Shown here one piece after another: positions 1-10,234 of a DNA stretch of 64,000 nucleotides. The notes under the pieces are model-generated. The model made no database searches. It saw only the letters and a program-made list of their open reading frames with translations, and had not been told where the DNA came from. Both the position numbers and the translations under genes were made by a program. This stretch comes from Daedaleopsis sinensis (taxonomy: Eukaryota; Basidiomycota; Agaricomycetes; Polyporales; Polyporaceae): contig CM066307.1 of the NCBI GenBank assembly GCA_033807695.1, positions 4,216,001 to 4,280,000 on the forward strand. Direction: 5' to 3'. Numbering within the stretch: the stretch's first letter is position 1; every line of letters starts with the position of its first letter.

Positions 1-197
1 CGCGAGCCACGGCCTCGAGGGCCAACGTACCCGCGGGAGAAGGGGCAGGCGCCAGTCCAACCGTCCGTATCTCATCGTGCACTAGTCGCGCCTGAGTCGC
101 GCCCTCATCAACTCTTCAACGCCTTCCCACCAGCTGCTGTGGTCCCATCTACATCGCGTCACGCCCAACTCTTTCAACACCTTCTCTGCCCGCCCCC

Positions 198-1583
198 ATG
201 GAAACCCAGCCAGAGTACGCGATTGTTGCCCCACCCGTGATAGAACACGGTCGAAGGAGCATCCTACAGTACGTCGTTGTTCAAATCCCTTGACCTCTTG
301 CGGCGCGAGTGGTGATCACTGATCCGCCGTCGTACCACCTACAGTCTACCGTTGGAGCTCGTCCTCGAGATCATGTCGTGCATGGAAATGCTGGGCTTGT
401 TGCGATGGCGTATGGTCTGCCGGCAAACTCGTGCCTTGGTGGAGGAAATACTGCATGCGCTGCAGGTCAAGATCATCGGCGAGTTTGTCCCTTACCCCGA
501 GACCTTCCTCGCCGTCATCACTTCCCTGCGAGTCATTGTGACCGCCGATTCCGCCCTCGCCTTCTTCCTCCGCGACGTCACGCTGCTCTGCAATGATCTC
601 GAGTTGTGCGTATCCGAAGGGCAGTTCGACGACCTCATTAAGTACCTGCGACAAACCTACCTGCTATGCCCTGTCCCCATCAACGATCTATACCATGAAG
701 GAGATTGGGCTGAAGAACGCACCCCCTACCTCTTCCTGATATGGGATCCCACCCGCCCCCACCGCCGATATCTCCGAGTCGTCAAGGTCCCCGCGCAGAC
801 CCCCGTCCTTGGCCTCATTCCCTTCAACAACACAGCTCTGATGTGCTTTTTCAACGCCGATGTGATGTCCTGTGCCTACCCGGCCCTCACGTTGCGCAGG
901 CGTGCGCTCGTCCGCAACTACTGGGGCGTGGGATGGGGCTCGTCGAAATTCGATCGTCGACGTAACATTTGCCTGCTCTCGCGCGGAATCATCATGTCGG
1001 CCTTCGCCCACAATGTCATCGTCCCCGCTCTCACCCCTCCGCCCGACATTGCCGATTTCTACATCACCGGGCGCATATGGTGCCTTGGACACTTCGGGCT
1101 GTGCGGATGCAACTCGCGGTTCTTCGGGGACCAGTACTGTTTGACTACGATCCTGCACCCGTCCAAGACTGGTTGGGACTACTTGCTGGACGCGAGGGCA
1201 GACGAAGGGGGGGCTCGCTTGTATCCATGGACGTTCCCGACCTTTGGAATGAGCTGCATCGGCGCGCACGACTTCTACGATCGTGCCGTCGATTTCATCG
1301 ACGGCAACATTCGGGGAGTCTTGGTGGAGGAGGCAACCTTCAACCTCGGTCCGGCGTTCTTGGGGGCGCACATGATTGGATGTCAACGAACAGTAAGCCC
1401 CACCGCTACCGTCTACAGTTGTGTTGGCTCATCGTCGCGCGGCAGTGGATCCAATGGAGCGTCATGCCCCAGTGCCCTCGCAGTCTCATGAAATACGTGA
1501 GCACCCTCGATACGATATGGTGGGAGGCCGGGCAAGGATTTGTGGGTCCTTTGTCGCGCGACATGGTTTACCAGCTGGAATAG
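198..1583 (+). CDS. F-box-like protein (paralogue A)
   Basis: Proposed exons 198-268, 345-1392 and 1419-1583. The start ATG at 198 is chosen because a GTACGT donor and a CTACAG acceptor join it in frame to an F-box-like opening, LPLELVLEIM, followed by a helix containing RWRMVCRQTR. The rest resembles the two genes at 5873 and 7255: a VPYP segment, then an NTALM...AYPALTLRRRAL block and a Cys-rich patch near GLCGCNSRFFGD. F-box proteins generally recruit substrates to SCF ubiquitin ligases; the substrate here is unknown. The last intron would be only 26 nt (GTAAGC to CTACAG), below the usual fungal minimum. If it is not spliced, the frame runs to a stop ending at 1491. A donor GTCAAC gives another open 3' frame. 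Family placement is moderate; the 3' end is uncertain. Confidence 0.6.
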
Positions 1584-2548
1584 ACATCGATGAGATAGAC
1601 GGAGTGTAAATTTGAACGTCAAATGCACATGACCCCTTGCAAGTAGCTTGCAAGCATTCATTACGCACGCACAGACTTGCACGCATCGCGATGATTGAAA
1701 GGAAACTTCTATTGATAACCGATAACCACGCGCGTCAATGTTGTAATGTGTGTCCCTGTGGCGTCGCACGTCGCAAACCTTAGACCCAAAACAGGCGTTA
1801 CCGGTAGAACGAAGTTTTTTTCACATCAGATGGGCGAGGGATGCCGACATTCCGCCAACCACGAACGCAGTCTCGAGGCGGTGTGGGTCGAGGTAGTCAC
1901 TAATCTAGTAGTACAGCCAGCGTACTGTGCATCGCCGGGGACAGTGAAGGCCTTATTCCGAAGGGCGCACTGGGGAGACTTTGGCAGAGAGTCTGGAGCA
2001 GGAAGCACGAGATGCGGATCGGCGGTTGCATACGCCGAGTCCGCCCGGAATGAGACCCTGCCGCTTGCCCTGCGCACTGGTAAGATAAATTGCTTCCGCA
2101 ACAGGGTGTGGTGACAGCCGAACCTTAGCGTATCAGAGCGTATCCAGAGCACCTTCAGGCGGCAGGCCCCAGGGGACGTCGCGCGTTCGAGGGTCTCAGA
2201 CGGGATGTCGCGCACCCGTCTGACCTCGAACCTGGTTGCGAGACCTACGGTGACATACGGAACGCCTCTGACATGCGGATATCGCGTCGGTATACAGACG
2301 CCACACAGGAAATGATCGCGCGGGCCGGAATGAAATCCAACCTGATTGCTTTGCGGTCATACGGACGCCAGGGCAATGAGAGCAAGCAGAGTATCGTATT
2401 GCGAGAGGACGAGACATACTGGCAGCTCTGTGCAAGGGTGCATGTGTAACAGCGTATCATATGAAAGCAATGGAGGCGGGTACAACATCGCACTACGGAA
2501 CGCAAACGTAATATCTGGGGCGCGGCACACTCGAGAGAGCGGACATCT
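1584..2548. other. Intergenic, no gene recognised
   Basis: About 965 bases between the F-box-like gene and the convergent hypothetical gene. Frames of 80-130 codons exist on both strands but show no domain, no credible splice pattern and no low-complexity signal. I see nothing else here. Confidence 0.5.
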
Positions 2549-3859
2549 TCAGTCACTCTGTGATAAAGACTGGTGAGCGACAGCGAGAAAGGATGCGCAA
2601 GGGAGAACATACTATGAAATTCATGATGCGAACATACTCGCGCACTCGGACCATCTCGACGTCCCTCCCGTCCCACAAAGGATCGCCCAGGAGAACATGA
2701 CGCAGGCTGTTGACCAGGGCGAGACCGGAGGTGGTGGGGTCGTGTCGCGCGGGGAGGAGCAGTGGATCTCCGAGCTCCCAGTCGCGGAGATTGGAGAGCG
2801 CGAGCCAGGACTTGATGAGCTGGACATCTCCAGAAGAAGGAGCCCTCCCTATCAAGGAGCTGTGCCGAATTGTGCGCGTCGCAGTGTCGAGGACGTAGAG
2901 GCAATAACAGCCCTCCGAATACCACGGGAGATACGCCTTCCGAACACGTGGGGTGTCGCCCGCGAGCGGGGCAGAGAGACCGCGAGCGATGATGACCTGC
3001 ACGTCCTCATCTCTGTCAGCCTGCTCGTTATCCAAATCGAGCTCGCGCAGAAGTGAGGGGAGAGCGAGGCCATGGACCGCGATCCCCGAGTCTTCATCGG
3101 ATATGGCGGCGCGCAGATCGCGACGCGCGATATGTATCAGGGTGGACATCGTGGCAGCGGGGAGAGGAACGGGAGAGAGCAACGCAAGGAGGTCGCGAGA
3201 GTGAGTGAGAGGTCGCGCGAATACCTCATCACTCCAGGGGATGACCTCAAACGTTCTCAAAACCGTCTGGACATCGTCATGATCCCGTGTTCCCCTCGAG
3301 CGAACCTGCGCGGCCAACTCACGCAAAGCATCGCGTCGAGCTAGCCACGCGCGACGCGCCTCGTGCGCGCTGTTGACCCGCAACCAAAATACGAGCATCC
3401 AGACGGGAGTAGGGGCAGGAGGGTCGAAACGGGGATCAAGGAAAGAGCGCGCACTCGGGGATTCGTTGTCCTTGACCAAATTGTATGCATTCGCCACTAG
3501 TTGCCGGCTGGGAACAGGACGACCGCGAAGCTCCTCGACGTCAATTGAAGCGGGGAGCTGTTCAGACAGGACGAACGGCGCGCGGTCTTGCGGCGCTGGA
3601 CCTTCAAGAGCTGGCAGATCCGTGGCCTTGATAAGAGCTTGGACGGACAGCTGGTTGTCTATGTCCAAAGAGCCCAAAACTCCAAGGTCGGCGAAACGGT
3701 TGAGCGGCGCGGCCATTTGAGCGGTGTTAGGGACGGCGGCGGTGGGAGCGGGGGGAGGGGTTACAGGCTGAAGGGAAAGGGGGGAGAGGATGGTTGACGA
3801 GGACGACTCACGACCTCTGACGGAGACGGGTCCGAAGCAGGGCGGACGCGCAAAAACAT
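2549..3859 (-). CDS. Hypothetical protein, possible inactive Ulp1-like C-terminal fold
   Basis: Exons (minus strand) 3859-3812, 3767-2613 and 2557-2549 join in phase with GTGAGT/TTCAG and GTATGT/CACAG signals and give 403 residues. The tiny last exon encodes Ser-Asp-stop; without it the frame would run on to 2553. The N-terminal third is Pro/Ala-rich; the middle is helical and Arg-rich. Residues about 290-390 contain YCLYVLDTATRTIRH followed by a Trp-rich stretch and DPTTSGLALVNSL, an order that recalls the His-Trp / Asp / Ser-Cys-Gly core of Ulp1 (C48) peptidases. At the corresponding positions the His and Cys appear replaced (Cys-Tyr and Thr-Ser-Gly), so it would be inactive if related. Ulp1-like genes are common passengers of basidiomycete DNA transposons. 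The gene call is good; the fold is a weak inference. Confidence 0.55.
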
Positions 3860-4349
3860 GCCTTTTTCTTTGGATATGGACGGCACATGCCAGACGTGCG
3901 CGAGATGGTACCTGATTGACCTAAGTAAGGAGATAAAGCAGAGAGTCAAACACGTTAATCCGAAATAATGAACCAAAATACAACCGATGGATCGGGAAAC
4001 AGCTGTCGCTAGGGTTGGGCGTGGGGACGGGAGACGTGAAGCTTGTCTCTAGTGTCTCCTAGTGTCTCCCGTGAGGTTGAAATAAATTTCAACTGCCCAC
4101 TCGATAGCTCTACGCCGACAGTCACCTAGCCTGACCTGCCCGTGCATTGTTTCCTCGCCGCCTACAATGATATCAACGCCAGAACAAGTGCGCGCGCACG
4201 CAGGTGAGGACCAGGCGACTCTTGGCGTGGCGGGATTCCTCACATCCACGTAGACATCGCTCCCGAGATCAAACACGAGCCTCAAGACGAGTTTCCGATA
4301 CTCAACTCCCCAGATGGGGAGCGTAATGGAGGGGAGTCTGTAGACTGTC
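3860..4349. other. Intergenic between divergent genes
   Basis: About 490 bases separating the minus-strand gene ending its 5' side at 3859 and the plus-strand gene starting at 4350. A 100-codon minus frame (4351-4049) begins one base past the ATG of the next gene. It has no recognisable domain and is probably chance. A short direct repeat (agtgtctcc) lies near 4052-4070. Confidence 0.4.
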
Positions 4350-5286
4350 ATGCGGAGGGAAGTGAAGAGACGCGACGACTACCTGGTGCGTGCGCTGGGC
4401 TACTTATACCAACCACTGCTGCTGATTCATGCGTCCCTACGTCCAGAAGTGAAGCCAGAGCCCGGTCCAGCCATTGCGCCTATTCAGGCAGAGGCGGATT
4501 CAAATGCGAGAACAGACACGCGACCAGCATCGGAGCGGCGGAAGCGGAAGAGCAGGCCCAGCGTGAAGGACCATCCCCACCCCCGCACGCTGAGCCACCA
4601 AGGGCGTGAGTAACAGTGTCGAGCATGCTTATACGGTAAACTCACCGCTCCTTCAATAGACGGCAAAAAGCTCCTAGGCCTGGATTTGCCCCCTCGGTCT
4701 CGTAGAAGTGAGTGCATATGACGTGTCGAATCATGGTTCGGCTAACGCCCCCTCGCAGAGGTCAGACGGTTAGTCTCCACGTCGATGAGCAGATCCGGCC
4801 CATCGTCGTCAACTCAGGTACGTACCTCACACGACTCGACCTCAGATGTGCGATGGAAGGGAAGGTTGCAGGAACGTTTCATGCCAGCGTTAGGAACTGC
4901 TACCCACGACGCCGCCGGGGTGCGGACAATGGTACGTGGATATCATGAGAAGAGATCCAAGAAGGGGGAACCTGACGTACCTGCAGCCCACAACAGCGAT
5001 GCTCCCGACGGGCAACGCCATGTTGCCGTATATGCCGCTTTTCCAGCCCATGGGGTTGTTCTCCTGCGAGGTGGCATGGCCGGCTCTTCCGGCCAACAAC
5101 CATGTAGCGAGCGGAGTGCCTCCAACCGCGCCTGCCATGCCCCCTCTCTTTCCATATTTCGCCAATGGTCGGCTGGTGCGATGGGCTGGGACTCCATTGC
5201 GCCTTGAAACGTGGTGGGGTTGCGCCGATCCACGATGCCTTCTACGGTTATTTCCCGACCACGCTAGTCATGGATGGTGGTCGTGA
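4350..5286 (+). CDS. Hypothetical basic/proline-rich protein
   Basis: Four exons (4350-4605, 4660-4707, 4759-4931, 4987-5286) join with canonical GTGAGT, GTGAGT and GTACGT donors and CAATAG, CGCAG and CTGCAG acceptors. Phase is kept at every junction, giving 258 residues; that consistency is the main evidence for a real gene. The N-terminal half is strongly basic, with a run ERRKRKSR that could be a nuclear localisation signal. The C-terminal half is hydrophobic and Pro/Met-rich (LPYMPLFQPMGLF). I recognise no domain. Exon 3 contains a further possible intron (4818-4848), but removing it introduces a stop. It sits head-to-head with the gene at 2549-3859 and upstream of an F-box-like paralogue on the same strand. 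Confidence 0.45.
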
Positions 5287-5872
5287 TGAGGGCGATGGAG
5301 ATGAACGTTGTAGTATGGTAGCATTGGATAGCTGGCTCGCCGTCGAGCAGCTCAGTGTACGATACGCTCAGCAGAGATGCGACATGTCATATGCACGTGG
5401 GCTATGACATCACCGACCGCATGAGACATCCTAAGCCGCTGTGTGTGTCCCTTATCACTTCATGCACGAGCACTGTGCTCGCGCTGGAGCCCTCAACGTC
5501 AACTTCAACGCCTCACCAGCACGAACCACGGGGCGAACCACCGGCGAGCAGTACTACTACGGCGGTCTTCTGAGCCGGACGCACGCGTAGAATGTGTGGG
5601 AATCGAACCGTACCTCTGCCACTGAAACCACGTCTGTATCACCCTCTTGGTGTCGGCCTGCTGCTAGGATTTCAGTGTGAGTTTAAACTACGTAGACGCA
5701 TACGGGACATCCAACTGAACTACATTTATAGGCGCATCGACCTAGGTGTGAAGCCTGTTGTCGAATTGAAGATCGTACGCCGCCAACATGGACCGAGAGC
5801 TAGTAACAATGTCAGGTACGTGGCTAGCGCTATGGGCTTGGAGCCGTATCCTCTGAGGGCACACGATAACAG
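5287..5872. other. Intergenic, no gene recognised
   Basis: About 590 bases before the next F-box-like gene. A GTACGT...AACAG pair (about 5816-5872) directly abuts the ATG at 5873 and may be a 5'-UTR intron. The short upstream ATG reading through it meets a stop. Nothing else is seen. Confidence 0.4.
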
Positions 5873-7068
5873 ATGATCACAGTGATTGAAACCGACGCTG
5901 CGACAGAAGGGAGCGGGGGTCAGAAGAAGAACTCTGACGGCGAGACGGTAAGGCACATGCCATAGGTTCATGATATGTGTCAGCCTCTTCTAACGGGTTA
6001 TTACAGCAGTTTGCGACCCACTTATGCACCCCTGAGTGTGGCATAGCGCGCCGGCTTTATGTCGACCGTAACCTTTTCCCTGGGCTCGTGACTGACATAT
6101 CGATGCGGGTGGCATCTCTATGGGACATCGACGAGATCCGAGAGGTGAGGGCGGTATGCCGCCTGGGCAACGTGTATGCGTTGGCTATCCTGGCTGAGCG
6201 AACTCGACGACTTCTGCGACGCTACGTTGCTGACACATGCGGGTTCTGGCGCGAGCTTTCGGTGACCTCTGGTGTTCTCGGCGGGCATTCCGCCAACGCA
6301 ATACTCTATTCCAATGCCCCACCCTCGGCAATGTTACACATATGCACTGCTCGAGGCACATTCTTCCACATCCTTGGATATCTAGTGCATCGGGAAGGAT
6401 ACCGACCGAAATTGTACAAGTAAGTCACTGCAAGTACGGAAGTGGATGGTCCAAAAGTCGTGCTAACGCAGTGTCGTAGATCAGCCGACGGTGATGCTCC
6501 GAGTCTGACCCACAGCCGAGCGGTTCTACAGAAAGGAGCGAAGACGATAGTGCTGCGACAAGGTCAAGCGGAGTCGCCGTTGTCCCCACTGGGAGATGAA
6601 TGGAACACGGCATTGATGACTTACATCTCACCTCATGGGTACGGGATCGCTTATCCCGTCCTGAACGCCAGACGACTCGCCATTCGCCTTCGGACTGCAT
6701 CATCGTCATCGAGTCGCGCGGCAGGGGGCAGCACGCTTGGGCGACGGCAGTTGCAGGAGTGGGCACGGCTAGGGTGGACCGTAGTAGGGCAAGCTGAGCA
6801 GCTCGTGAGCGGTTTGGGCGTCGGGCCGAGCGTGTGTGGACCAGCTGCGGCGACGTGCAGTTCCACTGTACGACACTTTGGTGATGCCCACACTCTCCAA
6901 GGGCAGCTGACGCTAGTCAATGAAACGCAACCGCGAGAGGGTACCAATCTCATCCGAGAGTTCACAGTGGTGTGGTGGAGAGGAGGCGAGCCATGCGGTG
7001 GTACATGCGTCGGGAGGGGGGAGATAGGATTGTTCAGGACGTGTCTACGACAGGTTTGTAGGCATTGA
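5873..7068 (+). CDS. F-box-like protein (paralogue B)
   Basis: Exons 5873-5947, 6007-6419 and 6480-7068 join in phase (GTAAGG/TTACAG, then GTAAGT/CGTAG) to give 358 residues. After a Glu/Gly-rich start, an F-box-like helical segment (DEIREVRAVCRLGNVYALAI) is followed by a domain also present in the genes at 198 and 7255. Its best match is WNTALMTYISPHGYGIAYPVLNARRL, aligning with NNTALM...AYPALTLRRRAL of paralogue A. A basic KGAKTIVLRQ segment precedes it. The second acceptor is chosen at CGTAG because the nearer AACGCAG acceptor leads to a stop within 12 codons. The C-terminus is Gly/Cys-rich with pairs of Cys, comparable to the end of paralogue C. Function is probably SCF substrate recognition; no substrate can be inferred. 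Confidence 0.55.
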
Positions 7069-7254
7069 ATAACTACGAGACTGAGGAGCAATGACCAGTG
7101 AACGAAATCCGTGGACATCATAATGTCTGTGTGCTAGGAGTATCTAGACGAAGAGATGAGTGGAAATTGTTGAAGCGGCTGAGGCAACGGCATCGAGCGC
7201 GTACGCCAGCACTTCCATCTGCGCTTGACCATCGGGCTGTCTACCCTTCACAAC

Positions 7255-8151
7255 ATGGATAGCCTAGGCAGCACGCTCGCCCACCGTATATGCAGCTCCC
7301 TCGACATACGTTCTCTGCTCTCACTGCGCCGAGCCAATCGTTCGCACATGTCGAAAGTGACCACATACCTATCACGGCATCTCGAAAACATCATGTCACC
7401 GCTCGTCCCGAACCCTACATCTTTCATCTCCATGATCACGAAAACCGGAGCTGTCTTAGGAGGAGATGTGGCCGTACGATTCTTGTGGCCGACGGCGAGG
7501 TGGCAACCGGACGCGGTCGACTTGTTCGTGCCAGCAGATAGCGTCTGGAAGATCGAGAACCATCTCTTGTACGTGCAAGGGGGTACACCTGTGTCCAATA
7601 CCACGCGAACGATCTTCTCGAACCCAGCATACCTGACTGGGGAGGACGAGAGGCCGTATCAGGGAGAGGCGTTGACCTGGGACGTCCAAGGAGTCAGGGT
7701 CAATATACATCCTACCCAAGGATGCGACAGCCGAGCTGCGGTAGCCGGGGCTTGGAGCTCTCATCATGTCTCCTTCGTGAATGGCCAGGAGTTCGGGTCG
7801 GGATATCGAGACCTGATGATTGAGGGGAGAGGACTGTTGGGGCGAGGATGCGGGGATGAAACGTTTTTGATCCGAAAGGCAACCAAACAAGGAATCGACT
7901 TGCGATACTCACCAGACATGTGGCCCAAGTCGGCGGTGGACGACTGCGGGGCGAGGACATGGAGATGTGCAGGACAAGGACGCAGCTTGGATGATGGTGG
8001 AGCGTTGGTATGCCGGATGGACCCACTGGTAGACCTGCCACTGCGCGAAGCATTCGCGTGGAGGCTCGACATTCGTCCGTGCGGTGGGGGGTGTGCCCTA
8101 AAAGAAGGGCCTGTAGGGTTGGCCCCGAGACATATGCTGGCATGGAGATGA
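7255..8151 (+). CDS. F-box-like protein (paralogue C)
   Basis: Uninterrupted frame from ATG 7255 (MDSLGSTLAHRICSSL) to 8151, 298 residues. The opening is F-box-like (LAHRICSSLDIRSLLSLRRA), then VPNPTSFISMITKTGAVLGG, which aligns with VPYPETFLAVIT of paralogue A. The middle contains an alternating Trp/Asp segment (LWPTARWQPDAVDLFVP), and the end has a Cys/Gly cluster (CAGQGRSLDDGGALVCR) like the Cys patch of paralogue A. It lacks the introns of paralogues A and B, so it may be a retrocopy or simply have lost them. It lies only about 190 bp downstream of paralogue B on the same strand, consistent with tandem duplication and strong divergence. Confidence 0.55.
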   Translation: MDSLGSTLAHRICSSLDIRSLLSLRRANRSHMSKVTTYLSRHLENIMSPLVPNPTSFISMITKTGAVLGGDVAVRFLWPTARWQPDAVDLFVPADSVWKIENHLLYVQGGTPVSNTTRTIFSNPAYLTGEDERPYQGEALTWDVQGVRVNIHPTQGCDSRAAVAGAWSSHHVSFVNGQEFGSGYRDLMIEGRGLLGRGCGDETFLIRKATKQGIDLRYSPDMWPKSAVDDCGARTWRCAGQGRSLDDGGALVCRMDPLVDLPLREAFAWRLDIRPCGGGCALKEGPVGLAPRHMLAWR

Positions 8152-10234
8152 GGCGAGATGGAGGAGGAGGAGAGGGTGTTTTCAGGTGCCGAACACGCAG
8201 TGATATAGATAGTAGAACTGTAGGACTGTCGTGCTCTGACGAGTAGGTGTCAATTATAGAAAACTGAAGAACGTTGCGTGGTTCATAAAATTCATGTGAC
8301 GGCGGGGTAGCATACATACATACCAAAGTCTATTGATCCTGGCTGGGGGGAGGCAATAGGTGCGGTACGCGCAGGGTACGCGAGGTCAGGACCGAGGAGC
8401 TATCCCGAGCGGACCAGATAGCGCCAAATGGGATGACCGGAAATCGCCGGTGGGCGGACCGGAGATTGGGCGGCTTCGAGGCCGTGAGAGGGCCCAAAAT
8501 AGAAATGTTGATGGCCAATTGACTGATATGTTCTTGACCAACTAGAGTCGTACCGGTCATAGTATTTCTGGCTGAAAGAACTGACATACAGTCCAAAAGG
8601 GATGGCCGACCATGCTGAACATAAGTGCAACAGTAGGATACGGTAGCGCCCCGGTGGGGTGAGCAACTAGGAGATAGACGCCGTCTAATTGTAACGTTCA
8701 CATCGCAGATCATGGCTCTTTTCCATCATAAGAAGGGTAGAGTTAGTCTGTATATATACGAAGATATACTGTATGTTCTTCGATTGCAACCCAGGAAAGA
8801 GAAGTGGCGGGAGCGGTTAAAGTGCGAGGGCGGTCGGGACAGAAGAGCGATCCCCATGGGGCCGGAGGGCGCCTGATTGCGTGGCCGGAGGGCGTCTGAT
8901 TGCGTGGCCGGAGGGCGGCTGATGACGTGCCCGGTGGGCGAATTCGTGCCGGGCCGGGAATCCACTTTTGAAGAGGACAATAGGGGGTGGTTATTGCGAG
9001 TATGAAACACTGTGTAGCACGCCTCGGAGACTCAGTTGGGAGTGCTGATAGGTAGAAACAGATGGAAGCCGCAGTTTCTACCGTTAGACTGCCAAAATGT
9101 ATGGCCGACCTATAGCGATTTAGCGCGCCTACGGGAGCGCTAAACCTTGGTCGTCTGAAAAACGGTGTCAAGAGTAAATAATCCATTCTGGTCACATGTC
9201 AGTAATTTCGGTATGATGGGGAAGACGAGTGGAATATGCTTCACCCACTAACTTGACTGGCAGAAGGAGGGATGGCACTGTAACGAAGGTCGGGACAGAA
9301 GTGCAATCGCGAAAGGGACCGGAGGACTCCTGCCGAGTAGGCCGACCGGGGACCGAGGTTGGGACTTGAAGGTATTTCCACCTTACTAATGCGTGATATT
9401 GAAAGGACCAGGAATAACCGGCAAATCGGACGCAACGTCATACTATACCGGTATCTGATGCAATTGTTACAGGGCGGTTAGGCGAATAGTGATGGGACCA
9501 TTGTCAGTTCCCGAAATAGACCTAAGTGTCTATTAGATGGGTGACTAGACTGGTATTAGCCGGGCGGTTATCATTTGTTCGGCGGGAACGATGCGTGACA
9601 AGGCGCTTGGCACGATTGCTATCTCAGTGACCGGTGATCAATCCCCGATGACATTATACCTACTTGCATTGCACAGCACAAAGCTGATGAGCGCTCGTAT
9701 AGCTACTGCGAGCGGTCAACACAAGTCGCCGCCGGGTCCATTAGGGCATTTCTCCTCCAGGTCCGTCCTGTGTCTTCTCGGGTGTTTAATGTATCGACCG
9801 CGCATTCGAGTAGCTCCTCAAAAAGCAAAGTTGTGCATCTCATCTCCTTTCTGGTACCACACTCGTGGCTGCGCACGTTGGGCGAGTCATCGCGGAGGCA
9901 GTACTTGAGCACCGGTCAAATGAGCAGCATGCTAGCTTCCGTTCCTGCCGTTCGACTGGGTCTGGCAAGGCTTTCGTGCTACCGGTGCCTTGGCCTGGTC
10001 TCTTCGTGCTTCTGCTCTCACGCAGACCCTCGCGAGGTGGAGCAGCTGTCCGTGCGTGCAGGGCGGTGTGCGTGCCAAGTGAGGGTCGGTCTTCCTTCTG
10101 ACAGAACAGGTGCTCTCAGTCCACCGGTCTACTCACAGCCCCTCCCTCACAGCCCGCTTCTCTGCTACGCTGGGCTGTCGACATACGGGAACAAGGAAGC
10201 TGGATCGATCAGGCGTGTGTGTGGGCTATTCGCG
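8152..10234. other. Gene-free region with diverged short repeats
   Basis: About 2 kb, more AT-rich than its neighbours, without a credible gene. A gtcgggacagaag phrase occurs near 8830 and again near 9290, each followed by a ccggagg motif, so parts are internally duplicated. It looks like decayed repetitive DNA; no terminal repeats or transposase frame could be identified. Confidence 0.45.
8861..8940. repeat. 23-bp tandem repeat, about 3.5 copies
   Basis: The unit gccggagggcg-n-ctgattgcgtg occurs at 8861-8883, 8884-8906 and 8907-8929 (the third slightly diverged), with a partial fourth to 8940. It is non-coding. Confidence 0.8.

Noticed and set aside
4049..4351. 100-codon minus-strand frame abutting the gene at 4350
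   Set aside because: No domain, no splice context, and it overlaps the ATG of a better-supported gene.
5595..5615. tRNA-like T-arm (gggaatcgaacc, minus strand)
   Set aside because: No matching acceptor stem, D-arm or anticodon arm at proper spacing; chance B-box.
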